Assembly (NCBI GenBank): GCA_016702645.1 | Contig: JADJDP010000003.1 | Span: 62,001-126,000 of the forward strand | Direction of reading: 5' to 3' | DNA: 64,000 bases | Source: Flavobacteriales bacterium | GTDB taxonomy: Bacteria; Bacteroidota; Bacteroidia; Flavobacteriales_F; PHOS-HE28 | In this document: positions 8,203 through 16,105 of the stretch, piece after piece | How positions within the stretch are numbered: the first letter of the stretch is position 1 | Layout of the letters: every line of letters starts with the position of its first letter | Program-made: the position numbers and the translations under genes | Notes under the pieces: model-generated | The model's input: the letters and a program-made list of their open reading frames with translations, nothing else | Databases searched by the model: none | What the model was told of the DNA's origin: nothing

Positions 8203-9450
8203 TCAGCGCTGGAGGATGGCCTCCTCGTAAGGCATCACCTCCGATTCATTGTTGATGCTGATCCGTGGGATGTCGTCGTAGATCGTCACTTTGCCGGTCA
8301 CGCAGATCTTCTTGTTCACGAAGTAGGTCTCCGGATCGTAGCTGAAGTTGGGTCCGTTGTACTCCCAGATCGTGGCGTAGAAATCCTGGTGCGGATGCAT
8401 GCGATCGAAGTTGAGGTAGATCGCCTTGGCCTTCGCGGTCTTGCGCGAACTTACCACGGTGCCACAGACCGTGGCCGTCTGCCCAATGTGGTATTTCGCC
8501 TGCACGGTATTGAACATTCCCTTGGGTAGTGGCGCTTTCAGCGGTTCCGTTTCGCCGAAGAAGGGATCTCCTTGTGCGTACCAATCCTTCGGTTCGCGCA
8601 TCGCTTCAATGCGTGATTCGAGCGCGTCATCGAGAGCAGGGAAGAAGTCCAGTCCGGTGAGCGCCTCCACGCTATCCACGGTGACCGCATAACTGATCGG
8701 TGGATATTCCTGTGCCGCGTTCCGCATCACGAATGCGATCGCTTGTGGCTTTTCGCCATCGAGGTCGGCGATCACCTTCCAGTAGAGCTCCGGAATGCTC
8801 ACCTCGTTCTTGCGGTCGGGCTTCTGCATCGTCGGTAGGCCATCGCGAAGCACGGGGCCGGTCACCACGAAGACCCGCCGCTTGCTGAAGTTCACGTAGC
8901 GCCTTCCCCAATCCTCCAGCTCCGCCCAGGTGCCGCGGTTCAACTCCGGCACTTGCGGACACACGTTCGAATAGTAGTAGGTGCCTTGCAGTGCCTCCTG
9001 GTTCCAGCGCATATCGGCACTGGGTACCATGTGGCCGCGATCGTAGCCGCTGTACCAATAGTCCGCTGTAACGGCGGTGCCGGTCTTCACCTGCGGATCG
9101 GGCAGGAAGGAATCGATGCGCGCGAGGTTCCCGGTGATCAGGTCCGGTGGTGCAATATGCGCCGTCCACTTCGGTACTTCATGCTTCTCACTGTACACGA
9201 GCATGTGGCCAGGGTGTACGATCACTTCGTCGCCTGCTTCCAATTTCGGTAGCCCCTTCGCGGTCAGGTCACGACGGACGATCGCCAACTTTGCTGAATC
9301 CATGCGAGCCACTAGCAACAACTGCTGTTGCTGCAAGCGCGCGTTCTGTTCTTCGATGCTTCGAAGTTGCTTGTCGAGGTCGTATTGCGCGAACGTGGAA
9401 GTGCTTGCGAGCACAGCGAACAGCGAAAGAAGGTGGGTGGAGCAATTCAT
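8203..9450 (-). CDS. Secreted DNA/RNA non-specific endonuclease
   Basis: A 415-residue exported nuclease of the NUC1/EndA family. A signal peptide (ends near STFAQ, about residue 22) precedes a short Gln-rich coiled coil (about 25-50). The catalytic DRGH motif (Asp137-His140, in YDRGHMVPSADM) and the metal-binding asparagine region (YYYSNVCPQVPELNRGTW) follow. The C-terminal 90 residues (TVCGTVVSS...ICVTGKV) look like an OB-fold nucleic-acid-binding domain. It probably degrades extracellular nucleic acids. On its own strand a TACATTTC box (9458-9465) lies 7 nt before the ATG, again a very short leader. Confidence 0.88.
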   Translation of the reverse strand: MNCSTHLLSLFAVLASTSTFAQYDLDKQLRSIEEQNARLQQQQLLLVARMDSAKLAIVRRDLTAKGLPKLEAGDEVIVHPGHMLVYSEKHEVPKWTAHIAPPDLITGNLARIDSFLPDPQVKTGTAVTADYWYSGYDRGHMVPSADMRWNQEALQGTYYYSNVCPQVPELNRGTWAELEDWGRRYVNFSKRRVFVVTGPVLRDGLPTMQKPDRKNEVSIPELYWKVIADLDGEKPQAIAFVMRNAAQEYPPISYAVTVDSVEALTGLDFFPALDDALESRIEAMREPKDWYAQGDPFFGETEPLKAPLPKGMFNTVQAKYHIGQTATVCGTVVSSRKTAKAKAIYLNFDRMHPHQDFYATIWEYNGPNFSYDPETYFVNKKICVTGKVTIYDDIPRISINNESEVMPYEEAILQR

Positions 9451-9476
9451 GGAAGGCGAAATGTAACAGGACGGTC

Positions 9477-10547
9477 CTAGCGGAGCAGGGTCGCCAGATC
9501 TTCCAAAGCGCGTTCCAGAAGAGGTACGCCGTGGTTCATCATCGGCACCTTGCTTGTTCTTGCGTTGATGAGCGCCGCTTTGATGTCGATGCTGTCCTGT
9601 CGCTGCGTGATGAAACGGCCTGTGTGCGCGTGCAATTTCCCCAGGTATTCCTGTTCCGCTTGACCGGGTGTGGGAATGATGAGCGCGGTGCGACCGATCG
9701 CCACGAGGTCCATCAAGGTGGTGTAGCCGCTTCGCGAAACAATGAGTTCAGAAGCGAGCATCGCTTCGGTGAGTTCGATCCCCGAGAGGTGGGAGCGGAT
9801 ATTCAGGTTGCCGATACGCTCGTTGCGTGCTGAATTCGGCAAACCCAGGACCAGCAAGTGTTCACCTTCGAGCGATCGCAACCGATCGATCAGCAAATGC
9901 TCCAACAAGGTGCGTTGTGGTTCGGGTCCGCTGATCACCGCTGCAACACCATAGCGCTTCTGGACGATCGCCTTCTGCAAAGACATGCGGCTCACCGTCC
10001 CGATGTACCTCGCATTCGCCGGAACTGATCGCCCATGCGAAAGTTCACCAGCGAGCCCCGGCGCCTCCGGTTCGTCCATGATCCAGCAGCGATCGAAGCG
10101 CGCGATGTGATGCAGGTTCACTTTCCGTAATGCGGTTTGCGCGATCGGCGTGAAAGGGAACACTTGGTGCGTGATGATCACGCTCGGCAGCTCCGCGCTT
10201 CGTATGCCGAACCGCTGGTCGCTGATCACGGCGTCCAATCGCAGCTGTTGGCGAAGGCGGTCGAAGAGGGCGCGCTCTGCCTGCACGCCACGCACCATGG
10301 CGGGGAACTGCCGGGCCATGCTCCACAATTGGCTGCTGCTCTTCGAGTAGCGGACGTCCACCCCCGGAATGCGCACATGCTCCAGTTGCGGGAACTCATT
10401 ACGCAGCAAGGCCAGCGGTCCGGCATCTGCACCGATGATCGGCACGGCACCGTGATCGATCAAGCGCTGGATCATCGGCACGCAGCGCGTGGAATGTCCC
10501 AAGCCCCAATCGAGCGGGGCCACCAGGATGCGTGCGCCGTTGAACAT
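9477..10547 (-). CDS. Glycosyltransferase (family 28/GT-B-like)
   Basis: This 356-residue GT-B-fold protein starts with ILVAPLDWGLGHSTRCVPMI, a glycine-rich loop like that of MurG/MGT-type transferases. It carries a C-terminal nucleotide-sugar region (LIVSRSGYTTLMDLVAIGRTALIIPTPGQAEQEYLG) resembling the family 28 donor site (S-R-x-G...P...Q-x-x-N/E). Donor and acceptor are unknown; it is not murG, which is at 40.0 kb. It is transcribed away from trmB, with no hydrophobic segments, so it is cytoplasmic or peripheral to the membrane. Confidence 0.7.
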   Translation of the reverse strand: MFNGARILVAPLDWGLGHSTRCVPMIQRLIDHGAVPIIGADAGPLALLRNEFPQLEHVRIPGVDVRYSKSSSQLWSMARQFPAMVRGVQAERALFDRLRQQLRLDAVISDQRFGIRSAELPSVIITHQVFPFTPIAQTALRKVNLHHIARFDRCWIMDEPEAPGLAGELSHGRSVPANARYIGTVSRMSLQKAIVQKRYGVAAVISGPEPQRTLLEHLLIDRLRSLEGEHLLVLGLPNSARNERIGNLNIRSHLSGIELTEAMLASELIVSRSGYTTLMDLVAIGRTALIIPTPGQAEQEYLGKLHAHTGRFITQRQDSIDIKAALINARTSKVPMMNHGVPLLERALEDLATLLR

Positions 10548-10606
10548 GCGTCGCGAAGGTGGTCATGCGAACGTCATCCCAGCGCTAAGCACCCAAGTTG
10601 GTGCTC

Positions 10607-10614
10607 TACTTTCG
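10607..10614 (+). promoter_or_regulatory. Near-consensus -7 element (TACTTTCG) before trmB
   Basis: TACTTTCG differs from TAnnTTTG only at the seventh base. It ends 11 nt before the trmB ATG. The same TTTCGCC form recurs before mrp, mraZ and the nuclease gene. Confidence 0.35.
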
Positions 10615-10625
10615 CCGCCTTTCCC

Positions 10626-11315
10626 ATGGGCAAGAACAAGCTCTCCCGCTTCGCAGAGAACCTCACGTTCGACCATGTGGTGCAGCCCACGTTCACGGAG
10701 CTCACGCAAGGCGGTTTCCCACTGAAGGGGAAGTGGAACGCCGATCTTTTCAAGCGTGAAGCACCCTTGGTGCTGGAGTTGGGTTGCGGCGGCGGTGAAT
10801 ACACGGTGGGCCTGGCCCGGTTGAACCCACACTGCAATTACCTCGGGGTGGACATCAAGGGGGCGCGGCTCTGGCGTGGAGCGCGTACCGCAAAGGAGGA
10901 AGGGCTCACGAACGTCGGCTTTCTGCGCACGCACGTGGATCATTTGCTGCGCTGCTTTGCTCCGCAGGAGGTGGACGAGATATGGCTCACGTTCAGCGAC
11001 CCGCAGATCGGCAAGGCGCGCAAGCGGCTCACGAGCCCGCTCTTCCTTGCACGCTACAAGGAGATCCTCAAACCCGGCGGCGTTATCCACCTGAAGACGG
11101 ATAGTCCCTTGCTCTACGAGTACACCTTGGAGCAGATCGCAGAGCACAAGCTGCCGACCTTCGAGCAGAGCGCGAACGTGTATTCCGATCTTGTCAACCG
11201 CGTGTCACTAGCTGAGCAGGCCGTGCTGAACATCCTCACCTTTTACGAGCAGATGTGGCTTGCTGAAGGCCGCACCATCCATTACGTTCGTTTCGGCATG
11301 AACGTACCGGCTTGA
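10626..11315 (+). CDS. trmB: tRNA (guanine-N7-)-methyltransferase
   Basis: A 229-residue class I methyltransferase that makes m7G46 in the tRNA variable loop. The SAM motif LVLELGCGGGEYTVGLA, the TrmB-specific YLGVDIKGARLW and the catalytic region WLTFSDPQIGKARKRL are all visible. The usual FPDPW is replaced by FSDPQ, a Bacteroidota-like variant. I use ATG 10626 (MGKNKLSRFAEN); the open frame continues upstream to 10137 but that part lies over the divergent glycosyltransferase and has no homology-like features. The stop overlaps a possible TTG start of the next gene, so the MGMT-like gene is probably co-transcribed. Confidence 0.92.
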   Translation: MGKNKLSRFAENLTFDHVVQPTFTELTQGGFPLKGKWNADLFKREAPLVLELGCGGGEYTVGLARLNPHCNYLGVDIKGARLWRGARTAKEEGLTNVGFLRTHVDHLLRCFAPQEVDEIWLTFSDPQIGKARKRLTSPLFLARYKEILKPGGVIHLKTDSPLLYEYTLEQIAEHKLPTFEQSANVYSDLVNRVSLAEQAVLNILTFYEQMWLAEGRTIHYVRFGMNVPA

Positions 11316-11317
11316 TC

Positions 11318-11698
11318 ATGGCGAAGAAGAAGGAAGCGAAGAAGCAGGTGCGCGATGGCGCTGTTCAAGAGCGCGACTTCTTTGGAGACGTCATGGACGT
11401 GGTGCGGCAGATCCCGCGTGGTCGAGTCACGAGCTATGGCGCCATCGCCAAATACCTGGGTGCCGCTCGCTCGGCGCGCATTGTGGGTTATTGCATGAAC
11501 AACGCGCACACGGTGAGGCCAGCCGTTCCCGCGCACCGCGTGGTGAACAGTTCCGGCATCCTCAGCGGCAAGCATCACTTCGGTACCGATGACCGCATGC
11601 AACAACTGCTCGAGAAGGAAGGAGTGAAAGTGAAGAACGACCAAGTGGTGGACTTCGCGAAGAGGTTCTGGGATCCGATGATGGAGTTGGGGCTGTGA
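11318..11698 (+). CDS. MGMT-family (alkyltransferase-like) protein without active cysteine
   Basis: This 126-residue protein has the MGMT DNA-binding core: VMDVVRQIPRGRVTSYGAIAKYLG, ARIVGYCMNNA, and the VPAHRVVNSSG active-site strand. The methyl-accepting cysteine of P-C-H-R is Ala here (PAHR), so it cannot repair alkyl-guanine by transfer. This matches alkyltransferase-like (ATL) proteins, which bind O6-alkylguanine and hand it to nucleotide excision repair. I therefore read it as an ATL-like lesion sensor, not ogt/ada. The start is ATG 11318, 2 nt after the trmB stop. Confidence 0.8.
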   Translation: MAKKKEAKKQVRDGAVQERDFFGDVMDVVRQIPRGRVTSYGAIAKYLGAARSARIVGYCMNNAHTVRPAVPAHRVVNSSGILSGKHHFGTDDRMQQLLEKEGVKVKNDQVVDFAKRFWDPMMELGL

Positions 11699-11713
11699 GG
11701 AAGGTCAGCGCAT

Positions 11714-11721
11714 TAGTTTCG
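11714..11721 (+). promoter_or_regulatory. Near-consensus -7 element (TAGTTTCG) before mrp
   Basis: A TAnnTTTG-like box ending 13 nt before the mrp ATG, in the 36-nt gap after the MGMT-like gene. The spacing matches the box before trmB. Confidence 0.35.
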
Positions 11722-11734
11722 CACTCCCTTCGCC

Positions 11735-12799
11735 ATGCCCATCACCCAAGAAGCCATTCTCGCCGCGCTTTCGCGCATCATCGAACCCGACCTCAAGAAG
11801 GACATCGTGGAACTCGACCTCGTGCGCGAGGTGGTGGTGGATGAGGATACGGTGCATGTGACTGTGGAAGTGAGCAATCCCGCCATGCACAGCCGGAAGC
11901 GCATGGAGGAGGCCGTGGATTTCAACTTGAAGCAGGCTTTGGGCAAGGAGGTGAAGGTGGTGGTGACGGTGAATCCGCTGAGCGGTGAACGCGCCGGTGT
12001 CCGCAAGGTGTTGCCCAAAGTGAAACACATCATCGCCGTTGCCAGTGGGAAGGGTGGTGTGGGCAAGAGCACGATCACGGCCAACCTTGCTGCGGGACTT
12101 GCGGCACGCGGACTGAAAGTGGGCTTGATCGATGCGGACATCTACGGACCCAGTATGCCGCTGATGTTCGATGTGGTGCATGAGCGGCCAACGACCGTTG
12201 AGAAGGACGGAAAGCGTTGGATCGTTCCGGTCGAGAGCTACGGTGTCAAGTTGTTGAGCATCGGCTTCTTCGCCGACCCCTCGCAGGCCATCGCGTGGCG
12301 TGGCCCCATGGCCACCAAGGCCTTGGAACAGTTGATCAAGGATGCTGATTGGGGCGAACTAGATGTGATGCTCGTGGACCTTCCACCGGGAACCGGCGAC
12401 ATCCATCTTTCCCTTGTGCAGGCCGTTCCATTGACCGGAGCCATCATCGTGAGCACGCCGCAGCCTGTGGCGCTCATCGATGCACGCAAGGGCGTGGGCT
12501 TGTTCAACCTGCCGAGCGTCAACGTCCCCGTGCTGGGCATCATCGAGAACATGGCATGGTTCACTCCTGCGGAATTGCCGGAGAACAAGTATTACATCTT
12601 CGGGAAGGGCGGTGCGCGAGCGCTGGCCGAGGAATTGAAGGTGCCCTTCCTCGGCGAAGTGCCGCTCATCCAGAGCGTGCGCGAAGCCGGCGATGTAGGA
12701 CGTCCGGCCATCCTTCAAGGGGACACACCGGCAGCGGCTCCTTTCCGCGACCTTTGTGAAGCAGTGATAGCTCGCGTATTGAGCCCGGTTACTGCCTGA
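11735..12799 (+). CDS. mrp: Mrp/NBP35-family P-loop ATPase (Fe-S carrier)
   Basis: A 354-residue ApbC/Mrp protein: an N-terminal DUF59 (MIP18-like) domain (residues 1-90), then the deviant Walker A VASGKGGVGKSTITANLA, the DADIYGPSMP switch and a VDLPPGTGDIHL segment. These ATPases carry Fe-S clusters to apo-proteins. The CxxC that usually binds the bridging cluster after the NM(S/A) segment is absent; the sequence is NMAWFTPAELPENKYYIFG. I believe this is usual for Bacteroidota Mrp. It lies 4 nt upstream of the NifU-type scaffold, which supports a joint role in cluster assembly. Confidence 0.9.
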   Translation: MPITQEAILAALSRIIEPDLKKDIVELDLVREVVVDEDTVHVTVEVSNPAMHSRKRMEEAVDFNLKQALGKEVKVVVTVNPLSGERAGVRKVLPKVKHIIAVASGKGGVGKSTITANLAAGLAARGLKVGLIDADIYGPSMPLMFDVVHERPTTVEKDGKRWIVPVESYGVKLLSIGFFADPSQAIAWRGPMATKALEQLIKDADWGELDVMLVDLPPGTGDIHLSLVQAVPLTGAIIVSTPQPVALIDARKGVGLFNLPSVNVPVLGIIENMAWFTPAELPENKYYIFGKGGARALAEELKVPFLGEVPLIQSVREAGDVGRPAILQGDTPAAAPFRDLCEAVIARVLSPVTA

Positions 12800-12803
12800 T
12801 CAT

Positions 12804-13067
12804 ATGTCCCGCCGCGAACACGAAGCCATGGAAGCCCGCATCCGCGAGGCCTTGACGGAATTGCGTCCGTTCCTGGAAGCCGACGGCGGCGACATCACCC
12901 TCGATGAAGTGACGGCGGATGGTGTGGCCAGGGTGCGTTTGCACGGTGCCTGCCTCGGTTGTGCCATGGTACCCATGACCATGAAGGCTGGCGTGGAGGA
13001 GGCTATCAAGCGAGTGGCACCAACGGTGAGGAGCGTGGAGGCGGTGAACATGGCCGTTGTTGCCTAG
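12804..13067 (+). CDS. NifU-like Fe-S scaffold domain protein
   Basis: An 87-residue stand-alone NifU C-terminal-type domain. It has the LRPFLEADGGDITL signature and the cluster-binding C-x-x-C (GACLGCAMVPMT), which holds a transient cluster between two monomers. Following Mrp so closely, it is probably translated from the same mRNA and supplies or receives clusters from it. The two downstream korAB products are Fe-S/TPP enzymes and plausible clients, though that is inference. Confidence 0.9.
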   Translation: MSRREHEAMEARIREALTELRPFLEADGGDITLDEVTADGVARVRLHGACLGCAMVPMTMKAGVEEAIKRVAPTVRSVEAVNMAVVA

Positions 13068-13094
13068 GGCCAGAACAACGCGCGCGTTCAGGCG

Positions 13095-13125
13095 TTGATC
13101 GACGCTGATGGCCCGCGTACATTTG
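13095..13125 (+). promoter_or_regulatory. Bacteroidota promoter of korAB (TTG-N20-TACATTTG)
   Basis: TTG at 13095-13097 and TACATTTG at 13118-13125 are separated by 20 nt, the spacing expected of the Bacteroidota housekeeping sigma factor. The -7 box ends 12 nt before the korA ATG, so the leader is only a few nucleotides long. This is the best-formed promoter in the window. Confidence 0.6.
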
Positions 13126-13137
13126 GGCCGCTTTTCA

Positions 13138-15000
13138 ATGTCCACGACCCTCAAGAAGAAGCCCGTAGAGACCCGCCAGAACGTGGTGATCCTCTTCGCG
13201 GGCGACAGCGGAGACGGCATCCAGCTCACCGGCAGCCAGTTCACCGATACCAACGCGCTGTTCGGCAACGACGTCAGCACCTTCCCGAATTTCCCGGCTG
13301 AGATCCGGGCCCCACAAGGAACGCTCGCCGGTGTGAGCGGTTACCAGCTGCACTTCGGCAGCGTGGAGATCTTCACGCCCGGCGATCAGTGCGATGTGCT
13401 GGTGGTGATGAACGCCGCGGCGCTCAAGGCCAATCTGGGGAAGTTGAAGAAGGGCGGCACCATCATCGCCAATACGGATGGCTTCGACAAAAAGAACCTG
13501 CGCCTGGCGGGCTACATCGATGAGGCGGATCCACTGACGGATGGTTCCTTGGTCAACTTCCATCTCCACAGCGTGGACGTGACTAAGCTCACGCGCACTG
13601 CGCTCGAAGGCACCACCCTCGGCATGAAGGAGAAGGACCGGTGCAAGAACATGTTCGTGCTCGGCTTCATCAACTGGATGTACAGCCGCGAGAACGCGCT
13701 CACGGAGGGCTTTCTCAGGAAGAAGTTCGGCAAGAAGCCGGAGCTGCTGGAGGCGAACATGAAGGCGTTGGTGGCCGGCTACCACTACGGCGACACCAGC
13801 GAGACCTTCACCACACGCTACGAGGTGAAAGCCGCGCCCATGGCCAAGGGCACCTACCGTGCCATCACCGGCAACCAAGGCACCGCGTTGGGCTTGATCG
13901 CGGGTGCACAGAAGGCCAAGCTCGATCTCTTCTACGGTAGTTATCCGATCACACCGGCCAGCGACATCCTGCACGAACTCAGCCGTCACAAGAACTTCGG
14001 TGTGGTCACCTTCCAAGCGGAGGATGAGATCGCTGCGATCAGTTCGGCCATCGGTGCGAGCTATGGCGGTGCCATCGGCATCACAGCCAGCAGCGGACCC
14101 GGCATCGCACTCAAGACCGAAGCGATGGGACTTGCTTTCATGCTGGAGATCCCACTCGTTATCGTGAACGTCCAGCGTGGCGGACCGAGCACAGGCCTGC
14201 CGACACGAACGGAACAAGCCGATCTATGGCAGGCGGTACATGGTCGTAATGGTGAAGCGCCGATCCCCGTGATCGCCGCCAGCACACCGATCGATTGTTT
14301 CGAAATGGCCTTCGAGGCGGTGCAGATCGCGATCGAGCACATGACTCCGGTGATCCTGCTCACCGATGGATACATCGCCAACGGATCGGAACCGTGGCGA
14401 TTCCCCGAGGCGAAGAGCCTGCCCGAGATCAAGCCACCGTACATCAAGGAACCGAACGACGGCAACAAGTTCCTACCATACCTGCGTGATGAGCGCGGTG
14501 TGCGTCCATGGGCACTGCCCGGACAAGCGGGCTTGCAGCATCGCATCGGCGGCATCGAGAAACAGGACAAGACCGGCAACATCAGTTACGACCCGCTCAA
14601 CCACGAGTTGATGGTTCGCTTGCGTGCGGAGAAGGTTGCACGCATCGCGGATCGCTACAAACCGATGAGGCTTGATAGCGGACCTGAACAAGGTGAGTTG
14701 CTGATCGTCGGTTGGGGATCCACGTACGGAGCGATCCGAACAGCTGCCTTGCAATTACAGGCCGAAGGACATAGCGTTGCGCACGTTCACATCCGCCACA
14801 TGTTCCCCTTCAACAAGGGCTTGGGTCCGTTGCTGAAGAGGTACAAGAAGGTGCTGGTGCCCGAGATGAACAGCGGCCAACTTCGCCAGATGTTGCGCGG
14901 AGAATTCCTTGTCGATGCACAAGGCTTGAACAAGATCCAAGGCATGCCCTTCACGAGCGAAGAGATCCGCACGGCTGCGCTCAACATGTTGAAGTCATGA
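13138..15000 (+). CDS. korA: 2-oxoglutarate:ferredoxin oxidoreductase, alpha subunit (gamma-alpha fusion)
   Basis: A 620-residue fused subunit. The N-terminal gamma-type domain (VILFAGDSGDGIQLTGSQF, residues about 17-190) is followed by the pyrimidine-binding alpha domain (GNQGTALGLIAGAQKA...YPITPASDILHEL) and a C-terminal domain (LIVGWGSTYGAIRTA). With KorB it decarboxylates 2-oxoglutarate (or a similar 2-oxoacid) to the CoA ester and reduces ferredoxin. I start at ATG 13138, 12 nt after the promoter; the ten extra codons upstream overlap the promoter. The stop overlaps the korB ATG by 4 nt. Confidence 0.92.
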   Translation: MSTTLKKKPVETRQNVVILFAGDSGDGIQLTGSQFTDTNALFGNDVSTFPNFPAEIRAPQGTLAGVSGYQLHFGSVEIFTPGDQCDVLVVMNAAALKANLGKLKKGGTIIANTDGFDKKNLRLAGYIDEADPLTDGSLVNFHLHSVDVTKLTRTALEGTTLGMKEKDRCKNMFVLGFINWMYSRENALTEGFLRKKFGKKPELLEANMKALVAGYHYGDTSETFTTRYEVKAAPMAKGTYRAITGNQGTALGLIAGAQKAKLDLFYGSYPITPASDILHELSRHKNFGVVTFQAEDEIAAISSAIGASYGGAIGITASSGPGIALKTEAMGLAFMLEIPLVIVNVQRGGPSTGLPTRTEQADLWQAVHGRNGEAPIPVIAASTPIDCFEMAFEAVQIAIEHMTPVILLTDGYIANGSEPWRFPEAKSLPEIKPPYIKEPNDGNKFLPYLRDERGVRPWALPGQAGLQHRIGGIEKQDKTGNISYDPLNHELMVRLRAEKVARIADRYKPMRLDSGPEQGELLIVGWGSTYGAIRTAALQLQAEGHSVAHVHIRHMFPFNKGLGPLLKRYKKVLVPEMNSGQLRQMLRGEFLVDAQGLNKIQGMPFTSEEIRTAALNMLKS

Positions 15001-16055
15001 GCACGGTGAACGGCAGTAGCCAGATTCCGGGTCAAGCCCGGAATGACGGAACAGAGAAGGTCGACTTCAGCAGCGATCAGGAGGTGCGCTGGTGCCCGGG
15101 CTGCGGCGACTACAGTATCCTGAAGCAGGTACAGACGCTGCTCGAACAGAGCGGCAAGAAGAAGGAGGACGTGGTCTTCATCAGCGGCATCGGCTGTTCC
15201 TCGCGCTTCCCATACTACCTCGATACCTACGGGCTGCATGGCATCCATGGTCGTGCACCAGCCTTGGTGAGCGGCTTGCGCAGCGTGCGCCCTGACCTGA
15301 GCGTGTGGATGATCACCGGCGATGGCGACGCGCTGAGCATCGGTGGCAACCACATCATCCACCTGCTGCGCCGCAACGTGGACGTGAACGTGCTGCTCTT
15401 CAACAACGAGATCTACGGCCTCACGAAAGGGCAGTACTCGCCGACTTCACCTGAAGGGGCGGTGACACGCAGCACGCCGATGGGGAGCACGGACCATCCC
15501 TTCAATCCGCTGGCGTTGGTGAAAGGCGCTGATGGCACCTTCATCGCCAGAAGCATGGATCGCGATCCGAAGCACATGCGTGAAGTGCTTGCCCGCGCCG
15601 ACGCACATCGCGGCACCAGCCTCATCGAGATCTACCAGAACTGCAACGTCTTCAACGATGGCGCCTTCGAGGTCTTCACCGAAAAGGCCAGCAAGCCGCT
15701 CAATACCATCTTCGTGGAACACGGCAAACCGTTCACCTTCGCGAACGGTACGCGTGGCATCAAGCTGAACGGCATGACACCGGTGATCGTGGACACCTAC
15801 GCCGGTGGTACCAGCCTCGATGATCTATGGGTCCACGATGAACGCGATCCGTTCAAGGCCAGCATCCTCGTGCGCCTCTTCGATGATCCGCGCCTGGAGG
15901 GCGCGATGCCAAGGCCCTTTGGCGTGTTCTATGTGAACGAACGACCCACGCACGAAGCGAAGCTCACTGCACAGGTCGCGCTGGCGAAGGAGAGGAAGGG
16001 CCCCGGTGATCTGGACGCGTTGCTCAAGGGCGAACACACTTGGACGATCGGATAG
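14997..16055 (+). CDS. korB: 2-oxoglutarate:ferredoxin oxidoreductase, beta subunit
   Basis: A 352-residue TPP-binding subunit. The CPGCGDYSIL motif supplies Fe-S/TPP-site cysteines; MITGDGDALSIGGNHIIHLLRR is the Mg-TPP motif, and NNEIYGLTKGQYSPTS follows as in KorB proteins. The N-terminus is unusual: between the start and DFSSDQEVRWCPGCGDY it carries about ten residues (SQIPGQARNDG) encoded by a palindromic repeat (15024-15044). The insertion keeps the frame and lies before the first conserved block, so the enzyme should be functional. It ends 51 nt before the convergent anti-sigma gene. Confidence 0.92.
   Translation: MSTVNGSSQIPGQARNDGTEKVDFSSDQEVRWCPGCGDYSILKQVQTLLEQSGKKKEDVVFISGIGCSSRFPYYLDTYGLHGIHGRAPALVSGLRSVRPDLSVWMITGDGDALSIGGNHIIHLLRRNVDVNVLLFNNEIYGLTKGQYSPTSPEGAVTRSTPMGSTDHPFNPLALVKGADGTFIARSMDRDPKHMREVLARADAHRGTSLIEIYQNCNVFNDGAFEVFTEKASKPLNTIFVEHGKPFTFANGTRGIKLNGMTPVIVDTYAGGTSLDDLWVHDERDPFKASILVRLFDDPRLEGAMPRPFGVFYVNERPTHEAKLTAQVALAKERKGPGDLDALLKGEHTWTIG
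15024..15044. repeat. Palindromic repeat element inside korB
   Basis: A perfect inverted repeat, ATTCCGGG-N5-CCCGGAAT, followed by GACGG. The full unit is the kind of short dispersed palindrome seen in many bacterial genomes (translated as IPGQARNDG). It lies in the variable N-terminal leader of KorB and keeps the frame. Confidence 0.7.
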
Positions 16056-16105
16056 CTTCACGCTACCGTGCAGGAGGTGCGCCCACCCAGAATTGATCGG
16101 CGGGA

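Noticed and set aside
10137..10625. N-terminal extension of trmB
   Set aside because: Antisense to the divergent glycosyltransferase; family start is MGKNKL at 10626.
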